Source: Acidobacteriota bacterium
Lineage (GTDB): Bacteria; Acidobacteriota; Vicinamibacteria; Vicinamibacterales; UBA8438
DNA length: 50,458 nucleotides
Assembly (NCBI GenBank): GCA_011523485.1
Contig: WTGR01000863.1
Location: forward strand, 1-50,458
Reading direction: 5' to 3'
Shown here one piece after another: positions 43,889-50,458 of this stretch. The notes under the pieces are model-generated. The model saw only the letters and a program-made list of their open reading frames with translations, did no database searches and was not told the DNA's origin. Each line of letters begins with the position of its first letter. The stretch's first letter is position 1. A program made the translations under genes and the position numbers.

Positions 43889-44316
43889 GCTGGCCTCCGG
43901 TGTGTTGTAGACAGGCATTCGATCCCTCCCGCCTGTCTACAAGCACGATCGATGCCAGCAGGCCGGCACGCGGAACGCGCGCGCCGTCAGTGCTTTCCAC
44001 TCGGCCGGAGCCGCGGATGCATCCCATGTTATCTGGCGGAGACGGGTCCGGCTCGGCCGCCGGGCGCCGGGCGGAGCTGGCAAGAGACCAGCGTCGACTC
44101 GCCGATCGGTGTCGCGGATTGGTGTCGAACCGTCCGGTACATAGAACGCCGGCCGGCCGGCGACAACCTTGTCGACGCCCAGGCAGAACTCGGTTGCAAG
44201 CCCGGACGGTCGTCCTGAATCGACCGCCGTGCGCTTCGCGGCCCCAGGCGACCGGCATCGTCGAATCAACGCACTCGTACCGGGCGGCGTCTCCGGACGA
44301 CCCGGTCGTCGATGGG
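43889..44316. other. Intergenic region, 428 bases
   Basis: The stretch lies between the barrel gene and the end of the phosphatase gene, both on the minus strand. It holds the perfect inverted repeat at 43905-43942 and must contain the barrel gene promoter, but I find no convincing -35/-10 pair. I see no tRNA or convincing reading frame. A small regulatory RNA cannot be ruled out. Confidence 0.5.
43905..43942. promoter_or_regulatory. Perfect 12-bp inverted repeat upstream of the barrel gene
   Basis: TTGTAGACAGGC (43905-43916) and GCCTGTCTACAA (43931-43942) are exact reverse complements around a 14-base loop. The element ends 16 bases before the ATG, just upstream of the GGAGG ribosome binding site. 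It is either a dimeric repressor operator or a 5' leader hairpin of the mRNA. The lack of a T tract and its place before the start codon argue against a terminator. Confidence 0.75.
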
Positions 44317-45150
44317 CTATACGGCGCGTCCGCGAATGATACCCAGCATGGCGTCGTGCAGCAGGCCGTTGGTCGCCACGACCGAGCCCTCGCGCGAATC
44401 GAAGGACGCGCCGGCCAGCGTGGAGACCGTGCCGCCGGCCTCGGCCACGATCAGCGCGCCGGCCGCCATGTCCCACGGATGCAGGCGCTGCTCCCAGAAG
44501 CCGTCGAACCGCCCGGCCGCCACGTAGCACAGGTCGAGCGCGGCGGAGCCGAGCCGCCGCACGGCCCGCGCCTCGGCGACGAAGGCGCCGAACAGCCCGA
44601 TCACCTCGTCGACCGTCTCGTGCACGTCGTACGGAAACCCCGTACAGAGCATCGCGTCGACCAGCCCCGAGGTCGTGGAGACGCCCAACGGGGCGCCGTT
44701 GACCCGGGCGCCGGAACCCAGCTCGGCCGTGAAGAGCTCCTCGCGCATCGGGTCGTAGACGGCGGCGATGCTTGGAACGCCGTCGATCTCCAGCGCCAGC
44801 GACGCACAGAAGATCGGCAGGCCGTGCGCATAGTTGACCGTGCCGTCGATCGGGTCGAACACCCAGCAGTAGCGCGGCTGCGCGGGTACGCCGGCGTGAT
44901 CGCCGAGCTCCTCCGCGAGGATGGCGTGGGACGGGAACCGCTCCCCGATCATGTTGCGGAAGCAGCGCTCGACCTCCAGGTCGACCTGCGTCACCAGGTC
45001 GATGACCCCCTTCTTGTCGACCTGCACGTCGGTTCCGAAGTGTGCGCGCTGGATCCTTCCGGCCTGCAGCACGGCTTCGGCCGCGGTGGCGACGAGGAGC
45101 GGATCCACCGCCTCCGCATCGCCACGCCGGCCCGGCCCGCCCCCCGTCAT
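44317..45150 (-). CDS. Inositol-1-monophosphatase family protein (SuhB-like)
   Basis: The 277-residue protein has both family signatures. WVFDPIDGTVNYAHGLP near residue 95 holds the metal-binding Asp residues, and HPWDMAAGALIVAEAGG near residue 225. The upstream Glu is in HAILAEELGDH at about residue 80. It should dephosphorylate inositol phosphate or another small phosphate (nucleotide or sugar phosphate) in a magnesium-dependent way. SuhB-type proteins in some bacteria also act in rRNA transcription. The ATG overlaps the stop of the RsbW-like gene by 4 bases. Confidence 0.9.
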   Translation of the reverse strand: MTGGGPGRRGDAEAVDPLLVATAAEAVLQAGRIQRAHFGTDVQVDKKGVIDLVTQVDLEVERCFRNMIGERFPSHAILAEELGDHAGVPAQPRYCWVFDPIDGTVNYAHGLPIFCASLALEIDGVPSIAAVYDPMREELFTAELGSGARVNGAPLGVSTTSGLVDAMLCTGFPYDVHETVDEVIGLFGAFVAEARAVRRLGSAALDLCYVAAGRFDGFWEQRLHPWDMAAGALIVAEAGGTVSTLAGASFDSREGSVVATNGLLHDAMLGIIRGRAV

Positions 45151-45590
45151 TCCGCCGCGCCCAGCTTCTTGACCATGCGCACCTCCATCCCCCCTTCCGG
45201 GATTCGCTGCAGCCTGATGTCGTCCATGAAGCTGCGCATGAAGAAGATGCCGCGGCCGCTCGACCTGAGGAGGTTCTCGGGGGCCAGCGGATCGGCTACG
45301 GCGTCCGGGTCGAAGCCCGGCCCCTGATCGAGAACGCGAATGACCAGGCGCAACGGCCTCGCCCGGGGCTCGAGCCGGATCTCGACGGTTACACGCTTGT
45401 TGCGGTCCTCACCGTTGCCGTGCTTGATCGCGTTGATCACCGATTCGCGAACCGCCACGCCGACCCAGTGGATCGTCTCCTCGTCGAGTCCTCCGACCTG
45501 ACCCGCGTGATCCGTCAACACCTGGACCACGTCCAGCATGTCCAGATGGCTCGGAAAGTCGAGGCGGATGAGATTCCCGGCGGGAGGCAT
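45147..45590 (-). CDS. RsbW/SpoIIAB-like ATP-binding (anti-sigma type) protein
   Basis: The 147-residue protein is a small GHKL ATPase domain. The N box is VAVRESVINAIKHGN near residue 52, the G1 box is VLDQGPGFDPDAV near 93, and the G2-like box is SSGRGIFFMRSFMDDI near 115. Proteins of this size act as anti-sigma factor kinases (RsbW, SpoIIAB) in partner-switching systems. No cognate sigma factor or anti-anti-sigma protein is in the window. ATG 45590 is chosen because the conserved fold begins a few residues later; a frame extension reaches 45662. It is coupled to the phosphatase gene downstream. Confidence 0.85.
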   Translation of the reverse strand: MPPAGNLIRLDFPSHLDMLDVVQVLTDHAGQVGGLDEETIHWVGVAVRESVINAIKHGNGEDRNKRVTVEIRLEPRARPLRLVIRVLDQGPGFDPDAVADPLAPENLLRSSGRGIFFMRSFMDDIRLQRIPEGGMEVRMVKKLGAAE

Positions 45591-45609
45591 GCGCTGGGGT
45601 CGACGCGTA

Positions 45610-45638
45610 AAGATAACCGGCCGGCCGCGGCCGGGCAA
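45610..45638 (-). promoter_or_regulatory. Promoter of the RsbW-like gene
   Basis: On the minus strand TTGCCC (45638-45633) is followed after exactly 17 bases by TATCTT (45615-45610), 19 bases before ATG 45590. The spacing is ideal for a sigma70-type promoter. It leaves a short leader, arguing against the longer frame from 45662. Confidence 0.5.
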
Positions 45639-45800
45639 GCTCGTCGGCAAGGAGGGTCGCATGGCAGGCCGTCCAATAGTCGCTCACGGCGAAGTGCCAC
45701 TGAAACGAGCGGGTTCGACGCCATGCGGCTGCCCATCCGTTCGAACTGCCGGTCGACGTCGGGTAGTACCACGTGCAACCGCCAAGCGCGGGCAGTGCGC

Positions 45801-45806
45801 TATAGT
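45801..45806 (+). promoter_or_regulatory. -10 box TATAGT 8 bases before aroA
   Basis: TATAGT is followed by GGGCGCGC and then ATG 45815. There is no Shine-Dalgarno, so the transcript probably begins at or very near the start codon. No clear -35. Confidence 0.45.
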
Positions 45807-45814
45807 GGGCGCGC

Positions 45815-47122
45815 ATGCGCGTCGCGGCGTCGCCCTCCGTCATCGTGGAACCGGCCCGGCTGCTGCGGGGGCGGCTGCGGGTGCCGGGGGACAAGTCGAT
45901 CTCCCACCGCTACGCCCTGCTGGCGGCGCTGGCGCACGGAACGTCGACGATCGACGGCTACTCGACGGGCGCGGACTGCGGCTCGACGCTCCGCTGCCTG
46001 CGCGCGCTCGGCGTCGAGATCGAGGAGACCGCGAAGAGCGACGGGACGTCCATGGTGCGGGTCGCGGGCCGCGGGCTCGGCGGTCTGTCTCCTCCGGCGC
46101 GCGTGCTCGACGCCGGCAACTCGGGCACGACCATGCGCCTGCTGGCCGGCATCCTCGCCGGGCATCCGTTCGATGCGGTGCTCACCGGGGACGCGTCGCT
46201 GCAGCGCCGGCCGATGCGGCGCATCATCGAGCCGCTGGAGAGGATGGGGGGACGCGTGGAAGCCGACGGCGGCCGCCCACCGTTGCGCATTCGCGGCGGC
46301 TCCCTGAACGGCACGACGTACGTGCCCCCCGTCCCCAGCGCCCAGGTCAAGAGCGCGGTGCTGCTGGCCGGCCTCCATGCGCGGGGAGTCACGCGAGTCC
46401 GCGAGCCGGCGCCGACGCGCGACCACACGGAACGGGCGCTCGAGGCGTTCGGGGTGCCGGTCGACGCCGGAGACGGCGCGGTCGCGGTCGCCGGCGGCTC
46501 TCCGCTCCGGCCGCTGGCCCTCAGAGTGCCTGGCGACCCGTCGTCGGCCGCCTTCTGGGCGGCGGCGGCCGCCGTGGTTCCGAACTCCGACGTGACTATC
46601 GAGGCCGTCGGGCTGAACCCGACGCGCACCGCGTTCCTCGACGTTCTCATCCGCGCCGGCGCCGCCATCGAGGTGCGCGTCGAGGACAGCTCCGGCGGCG
46701 AGCCCCTCGGCGACGTCCGGGTCCGCTCGGGATCGCTTCGGAACCTCGTCATCGGGGCGCCGGAGGTGCCGTCGCTCATCGACGAGCTCCCGGTCCTCGG
46801 CGCCCTCGCCGCGCACGGCCCCACCGTGGACGTCGGCGGCGCGGCGGAGCTGCGCCACAAGGAGAGCGACCGCATCACGGCGCTTGCGGCCGGCCTGCGC
46901 GCCATCGGCCTCCGGGTGGCGGAGCGTCCCGACGGATTCCGCGCCGAGCGCGAGGGCGTACCGCCGGGCGGGGCGGCGGACGCGGCCGGCGATCATCGCC
47001 TGGCCATGGCGTTCGCCGTGGCGGCCCTCGCGGGCGCCGGACCGAGCGTGATCCACGGCGCCGGCGCGGCGGACGTCTCGTATCCGGGATTCTTCAGCGC
47101 TCTGGACTCGCTACGGGCCTGA
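45815..47122 (+). CDS. aroA: 3-phosphoshikimate 1-carboxyvinyltransferase (EPSP synthase)
   Basis: AroA joins shikimate-3-phosphate and phosphoenolpyruvate, the sixth step of the shikimate pathway, in the cytoplasm. The 435-residue protein has the PEP/substrate-binding LRVPGDKSISHRYALLAAL near residue 25, LDAGNSGTTMRLLAGILAG near 95, VPSAQVKSAVLLAGL near 175 and ELRHKESDRITALAAGL near 350. SAQVK and NSGTTMR resemble class II enzymes as in Bacillus and not the E. coli class. The ATG lies directly after a -10 box. aroK follows after 67 bases, giving a small shikimate-pathway pair. Confidence 0.95.
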   Translation: MRVAASPSVIVEPARLLRGRLRVPGDKSISHRYALLAALAHGTSTIDGYSTGADCGSTLRCLRALGVEIEETAKSDGTSMVRVAGRGLGGLSPPARVLDAGNSGTTMRLLAGILAGHPFDAVLTGDASLQRRPMRRIIEPLERMGGRVEADGGRPPLRIRGGSLNGTTYVPPVPSAQVKSAVLLAGLHARGVTRVREPAPTRDHTERALEAFGVPVDAGDGAVAVAGGSPLRPLALRVPGDPSSAAFWAAAAAVVPNSDVTIEAVGLNPTRTAFLDVLIRAGAAIEVRVEDSSGGEPLGDVRVRSGSLRNLVIGAPEVPSLIDELPVLGALAAHGPTVDVGGAAELRHKESDRITALAAGLRAIGLRVAERPDGFRAEREGVPPGGAADAAGDHRLAMAFAVAALAGAGPSVIHGAGAADVSYPGFFSALDSLRA

Positions 47123-47173
47123 TCGGCACCCGACCGCGCGCCGCCGGGGCGCCCGCGCAAGCCGACGCACCCT

Positions 47174-47182
47174 TGCTACACT
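47174..47182 (+). promoter_or_regulatory. Extended -10 box TGCTACACT before aroK
   Basis: TGCTACACT ends 7 bases before GTG 47190, with only GCGCCGC between. It suggests that aroK has its own, leaderless transcript in addition to read-through from aroA. Confidence 0.4.
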
Positions 47183-47189
47183 GCGCCGC

Positions 47190-47690
47190 GTGCGAACCGA
47201 CAAGGTCTTTCTCGTAGGCTTCATGGCCGCCGGCAAATCGACCGTCGCCCGGGCGCTCGGCGCGCGGATCGACTGGCGGGTGGAGGACGTGGATTCGCGG
47301 ATAGAGGCGCGCGAGCGCCGCGCGGTGGCCGACATCTTCGCGACGCACGGCGAAGCCCGATTTCGCGCGGTCGAGCGCGAGGTGCTCCGCGAGATGCTGC
47401 CGATGCGGCATACGGTGGTCGCCACCGGCGGCGGAACGTTCGCCGACCCGGCGAATCGGCAACTCATCAACGCCGACGGGGCTTCCATCTGGCTGGACGT
47501 CTCGTTCGAGACCGTGGTCGACCGGATCCCGCCGGACGGCCGCCGTCCACTGGCGGCCGACCGGGCGACCATGGAGGCGCTGTACCGGACGCGGCAGTCG
47601 GCCTACCGGCACGCCCACCTGCGGCTCGACGCCGACCGCGCACCGGCCGGCGAGCTGGTCGAGCGCATTCTGGAATGGCTGGGAGAATGA
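47190..47690 (+). CDS. aroK: Shikimate kinase
   Basis: AroK phosphorylates shikimate at the 3-hydroxyl with ATP, directly before the AroA step. The 166-residue protein is of normal size. It has the Walker A GFMAAGKSTVARALG near residue 10, the shikimate-binding VEDVDSRIEARERRAVADIF with the Asp pair and FR in EARFRAVEREVL, and VATGGGTFAD near residue 75. The lid contains GRRPLAADR. The start is GTG 47190. It converges with the small ccm-associated gene across a 33-base gap. Confidence 0.93.
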   Translation: MRTDKVFLVGFMAAGKSTVARALGARIDWRVEDVDSRIEARERRAVADIFATHGEARFRAVEREVLREMLPMRHTVVATGGGTFADPANRQLINADGASIWLDVSFETVVDRIPPDGRRPLAADRATMEALYRTRQSAYRHAHLRLDADRAPAGELVERILEWLGE

Positions 47691-47723
47691 AAGCGTCTGC
47701 GGCCACGCCGCCCGAACGGCGGA

Positions 47724-47906
47724 TCACGCCGTCCGCGGCTTGACCTGCGCGCGCCGCGCCGCCCGTGCCTCCCGCTCTTCGCGGCGGCGCAACTCGGCCG
47801 CATAGGCGTCGGCGGCGGCGCGCGATCCGAGGATCCAGCCGATCACCATCCCGAACAGCAGCACCGCCGGAATGAAGACGAAGTGGCCGGCGGTCATGTC
47901 GAACAT
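47724..47906 (-). CDS. Small single-helix membrane protein at the end of the ccm operon
   Basis: The 60-residue protein has one hydrophobic helix, HFVFIPAVLLFGMVIGWILG (about residues 8-27), then a strongly charged Arg/Glu-rich tail (ELRRREEREARAARRAQ). Its ATG shares one base with the ccmD stop (TGATG), which fixes the start and indicates translational coupling. I know no named family for it. Size and shape recall CcmD, so it may be an accessory subunit of the heme exporter. The coding call rests on the tight coupling and the membrane-helix pattern. Confidence 0.65.
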   Translation of the reverse strand: MFDMTAGHFVFIPAVLLFGMVIGWILGSRAAADAYAAELRRREEREARAARRAQVKPRTA

Positions 47907-48265
47907 CAGGCCGCCTCCAGCGGATCGTCGTCGTCCGGAACCGGACGGCGGCGGGCCAGCTCCGCCAGATCGCGCTCGACGTCGGCCTGCCGCCGCGACA
48001 GGAGCCAGAAGTAGCCGAACGCGAGGATCCAGACGATCGCGTAGGCGGCGATAAGGAACGGCGCCGCGGGCAGGCGATCCTCCTCCGGCAGCTCGTCGAT
48101 CGGCACGAACTCGTTCACCTGCTCCGGCTGGGCCGCGGCCCAGGAAGGCAGGACGCACACGACCGCCGCCGCAAGGATCGATACGAGCGCGAACGACAAC
48201 GCGCGTCGCCCGCAGCCACCTCCAACGCCAGATATTCCGGGGTTCATCGCCAGCACGCGTCGCAT
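47906..48265 (-). CDS. ccmD: CcmD-like heme exporter subunit
   Basis: The 119-residue protein has an N-terminal hydrophobic segment (ALSFALVSILAAAVVCVLPSW, possibly a signal peptide), a linker with PEQVNEFVPIDELPEEDRLP, and a second helix AAPFLIAAYAIVWILAFGYFW. SRRQADVERDLAELARRR follows. The last helix and charged tail match CcmD, which releases heme-bound CcmE from the CcmABC exporter. It is longer than the usual 45-70 residues because of the N-terminal part. It sits 12 bases after ccmC. Identity is inferred from pattern and position. Confidence 0.7.
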   Translation of the reverse strand: MRRVLAMNPGISGVGGGCGRRALSFALVSILAAAVVCVLPSWAAAQPEQVNEFVPIDELPEEDRLPAAPFLIAAYAIVWILAFGYFWLLSRRQADVERDLAELARRRPVPDDDDPLEAA

Positions 48266-48277
48266 CCTGTAAAGGGG

Positions 48278-48952
48278 TCAGTAGTCGTCCTCATACGCCA
48301 GCCGCAGGCGGTCCAGCTCGGCCTCCTGCTCCGCCAGCCGGCGCCGGCCGCCGAGCATGACGAAGAACAGCGCGAGAAAAGCCGCCACGCACCACCAGAA
48401 CGGGCCGGCCATCGACGCCGGAAACTCCGGCACGACCGTGGTCTGCGGGTGGAGGGTCCGCCAGACGTTGACCGACACGTACACGATGGGCACGTTGAAC
48501 ATGCCGAACAGGGCCAGCCCCGCGGAAAGCTTGTCGGAGCCGGGCCCGCCGTACTTGCGCAGCAGCAGGTAGGCGACGAAGGTCATCTCCAGGATCAGCG
48601 CCAGGGTGAGCCGGACGTCCCAGACCCACCAGGCGCCCCAGGAGACCCGCGCCCAGAGCGGGCCGGTGGCCAGGCCCATCGCCCCGAACAGCACCGCCAG
48701 CTCGGCCGCGGACACCGCCAGCCGATCCGCCGCGGGCCGCTCCTTGAACAGGTAGATGCCGCTGGAGATGCCGCAGACGAAGATCGCGAGGAACATCACG
48801 AACCAGACCGGCACGTGGAAGTAGACGATCTTGGCCACCAGGCCCATGGTCGCCTCGTAGGGCGCCTGCGCGATCAGCAGCGGAGCCACCGCGAACATCA
48901 CGGTGGCGACGGCGAGCCACCCGATCGACCAGCGTCCCGTCATGCGCCTCAT
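48278..48952 (-). CDS. ccmC: CcmC, heme exporter subunit of cytochrome c maturation
   Basis: CcmC loads heme onto the chaperone CcmE at the outer face of the inner membrane. The 224-residue protein has six helices and the tryptophan-rich motif WGAWWVWDVRLT near residue 110. The two heme-ligand His regions are present: IVYFHVPVWFVMF near residue 45, and WRTLHPQT near 165. The start at ATG 48952 overlaps the ccmB stop (ATGA). The extended open frame upstream is a shadow of ccmB. No ccmE, ccmF, ccmG or ccmH is visible in the window. Confidence 0.93.
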   Translation of the reverse strand: MRRMTGRWSIGWLAVATVMFAVAPLLIAQAPYEATMGLVAKIVYFHVPVWFVMFLAIFVCGISSGIYLFKERPAADRLAVSAAELAVLFGAMGLATGPLWARVSWGAWWVWDVRLTLALILEMTFVAYLLLRKYGGPGSDKLSAGLALFGMFNVPIVYVSVNVWRTLHPQTTVVPEFPASMAGPFWWCVAAFLALFFVMLGGRRRLAEQEAELDRLRLAYEDDY

Positions 48953-49632
48953 TCTGTCATGAGCGGTTCGAATGTCCAAAACGAGAGCGTCAGGAAGACC
49001 GCGTCGAAGAAGACGATCAGCGCCAGCCAGAACCGCGCCAGGTCGAGGTTCGGATCGGCCTGGATCAGCGCCAGCGTGCCGTTGACGCCGGCGATGAGCA
49101 CCGGCACCGTGATCGGATACAGCAGCACCGGCAGGAGCACCGCGCGGCTCTGGGCCCTGGCGAGCATCGCCGCGAACAGCGCGCCGACCCCCGCGAAGCC
49201 GATCGTGCCCGCCGCGAGCAATCCGACGAACAACAGGGCATGCTCGAAGAACGGCGTCGAGAAGAACAGCGCCACGAAGAAGACGACGACCACCTCGACC
49301 AGCGCCATCAGCAGCACGATGCCGAGCAGCTTGCCGGCGAAGATGGCGCCCCGCTCGACGGGGGCGAGCAGGAGCCCCCGCAGCGCGTCGTGATGCAGCT
49401 CGCGTTCGAACGCGCGCCCCAGGGCAAGCTGGCCCGCATAGGCGAGGGCGACCCAGACGATGCCCGACTCCGCACCCTCGACGGGCCGTCCGGAACGCAC
49501 GAAGGCGAACGAGAAGACGAGCACGCACGACGCGGCGAAGAAGGTGGTCGTGTACAGGACCTCGCGGCTGCGGGACTCCACGCGGATGTCCTTGCGCAGG
49601 ACGAGCCAGGCGATCCGGAGCACCTCACGCAT
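48949..49632 (-). CDS. ccmB: CcmB, membrane subunit of the heme exporter ABC transporter
   Basis: CcmB forms the permease with CcmA as ATPase. The 227-residue protein starts REVLRIAWLVLRKDIRVESRSREVLYTTTFFA, has about six helices, and shows the family block ERELHHDALRGLLLAPVERGAIFAGKLLG near residue 80. The C-terminus ends in TLSFWTFEPLMTE. The ATG at 49632 overlaps the 3' end of ccmA by 8 bases, indicating coupling. Length is normal for CcmB. Confidence 0.92.
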   Translation of the reverse strand: MREVLRIAWLVLRKDIRVESRSREVLYTTTFFAASCVLVFSFAFVRSGRPVEGAESGIVWVALAYAGQLALGRAFERELHHDALRGLLLAPVERGAIFAGKLLGIVLLMALVEVVVVFFVALFFSTPFFEHALLFVGLLAAGTIGFAGVGALFAAMLARAQSRAVLLPVLLYPITVPVLIAGVNGTLALIQADPNLDLARFWLALIVFFDAVFLTLSFWTFEPLMTE

Positions 49633-50377
49633 TGGAGGTCGTCCTCCCCGCGCGTTCGTCGGCGACGGCGGTCCGGTATCTCTCGCGAAGGCTGCCGCCG
49701 TCTTCGCCGAGCGGTACCGTGCGCCCGGCGCGAAGGACCACGGCGCGATCGAGGAGCCCGTCGACGACGTCCAGATCGTGTGTCGCCAGCAGCACCATGC
49801 GACCCGCCGCACGCAGACCGTGCAGGCGCGCCACGAAGTCGCCGACCGACCGCTCGTCGAGACCGGTGAACGGCTCGTCCAGCAGCACGAGCCGCGGCTC
49901 GTGCAACAGCGCCCGCTCCAGAGCCAGACGCTGCCGCATGCCCCGGGAGAAACCACCGACACGATCCCCCCCGCGCTCGGTGAGTCTCGCCCGCGCAAGC
50001 GCCGCCGCCACGCGATCCGCCGGTCGCGTGTCGCCGTAGAGCCGAGCGAAGAACTCCAGATTCTCGGCGGCCGTCAGCTCCGGATAGAGCTGCAGCTCGT
50101 GGGACAGATAGCCCAGGCGGCGGCGCAACGCCGCCCCCAGCTCGCGTGCCGGAAGCTCGCCGTACAGGACCCGCCCCCGCGATGGGGCGATCAGGGTGGC
50201 GAGCACCCCGAGCAGCGTGGACTTGCCGGCGCCGTTCGGGCCCAGGAGCCCGATGATTTCACCGCCGCGGATATTCAGGGACACGCGCGACAGCGCCCGC
50301 CGGCGGCCGTAGTGGCGAGAGACGCGGGCGACCGTGAGCCGTTCGAAGTCGAAGACGCCCGAATTCGTGGTCGGCAT
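49625..50377 (-). CDS. ccmA: CcmA, ATPase subunit of the heme exporter
   Basis: The 250-residue ABC ATPase has the Walker A GLLGPNGAGKSTLLGVLATL near residue 45, the Q-loop region LGYLSHELQLYPELTAAENL, the signature GGFSRGMRQRLALERALL, Walker B LVLLDEPFTGLD, and the H-loop LLATHDLD. It drives CcmB/CcmC release of heme to CcmE in cytochrome c maturation. The start at ATG 50377 (MPTTNSG) is preferred; an in-frame ATG exists at 50425. It is the first gene of ccmABCD in this window. About 80 bases remain to the window edge, in which I see nothing definite. Confidence 0.92.
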   Translation of the reverse strand: MPTTNSGVFDFERLTVARVSRHYGRRRALSRVSLNIRGGEIIGLLGPNGAGKSTLLGVLATLIAPSRGRVLYGELPARELGAALRRRLGYLSHELQLYPELTAAENLEFFARLYGDTRPADRVAAALARARLTERGGDRVGGFSRGMRQRLALERALLHEPRLVLLDEPFTGLDERSVGDFVARLHGLRAAGRMVLLATHDLDVVDGLLDRAVVLRAGRTVPLGEDGGSLRERYRTAVADERAGRTTSNA

Positions 50378-50458
50378 GGGGTGGCGAAACGCGGGAAACG
50401 AAGCGGGGCCGGCTACCGCCGCCAAACCCGTCGCGAGGCTCCGTGCTCGGCCCCGCTT

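Noticed and set aside
43886..43918. Start of the barrel gene at ATG 43918
   Set aside because: That ATG lies within the inverted repeat and has no ribosome binding site; GGAGG directs initiation at 43888, where the signal peptide also begins.
47708..47722. Hairpin CCGCC-N5-GGCGG between aroK and the ccm operon as terminator
   Set aside because: The stem is only 5 bp and has no T tract; GC-rich DNA forms many such stems by chance.

Overview
The window is GC-rich DNA (about two thirds G+C by eye) packed with bacterial genes on both strands. Signal-peptide beta-barrel candidates, SGC/SAC-type lipoproteins and a System I (Ccm) cytochrome c maturation operon point to a Gram-negative didermic bacterium. 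An HYR domain on a GDSL hydrolase, many large GT-C membrane proteins and a membrane-fused spermidine-synthase fold would fit an Acidobacteriota (Vicinamibacteria-like) genome. That placement is inference, not something I could test.

Region 1 (1-8168, minus strand) looks like one long housekeeping run, in transcription order: ttcA, dtd, an unrecognised membrane protein, an HTTM-domain protein, a CPBP protease, a beta-barrel protein, dapF, radC, larC, metG (cut by the window edge). Spacings are mostly 60 bases or less and several genes overlap by 4 bases. The DapF has lost a catalytic cysteine, and LarC carries a histidine-rich insert made by an 18-bp tandem repeat.

Region 2 (8.2-38.4 kb, mostly plus strand) is a large envelope-glycan region. 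It holds five GT-C-type polytopic proteins, two paralogous Wzx/MATE-like flippases, three GT4 and one GT2 glycosyltransferases, a hexapeptide acyltransferase, a polysaccharide deacetylase-like protein, a UbiA enzyme resembling decaprenyl-phosphate phosphoribosyltransferase, an extended SDR, a radical SAM/SPASM enzyme and a GlpD-like flavoprotein. Two paralogous segments, each running from a minus-strand GT-C gene to a plus-strand flippase (17.6-24.0 kb and 24.1-32.0 kb), suggest an old segmental duplication. The second GT-C gene also holds a perfect 225-bp in-frame tandem duplication. I read the region as polyprenyl-phosphate-linked sugar synthesis, glycan assembly, flipping and periplasmic sugar transfer.

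Region 3 (38.4-45.6 kb) has two outer-membrane barrel candidates, a GDSL/HYR lipoprotein, an AlgJ/AlgX-like SGNH protein, a DPM1/GtrB-like GT2, a DedA-type protein, an inositol-monophosphatase family enzyme and an RsbW-like ATPase. A perfect 12-bp inverted repeat lies just ahead of one barrel gene.

Region 4 (45.8-50.4 kb) has aroA-aroK on the plus strand, and ccmA-ccmB-ccmC-ccmD plus a 60-residue membrane protein on the minus strand.

A feature that recurs across the window is a TANNNT -10 box, often preceded by TGn, only 6-10 bases before the start codon and without a Shine-Dalgarno sequence. This suggests that many transcripts here are leaderless.
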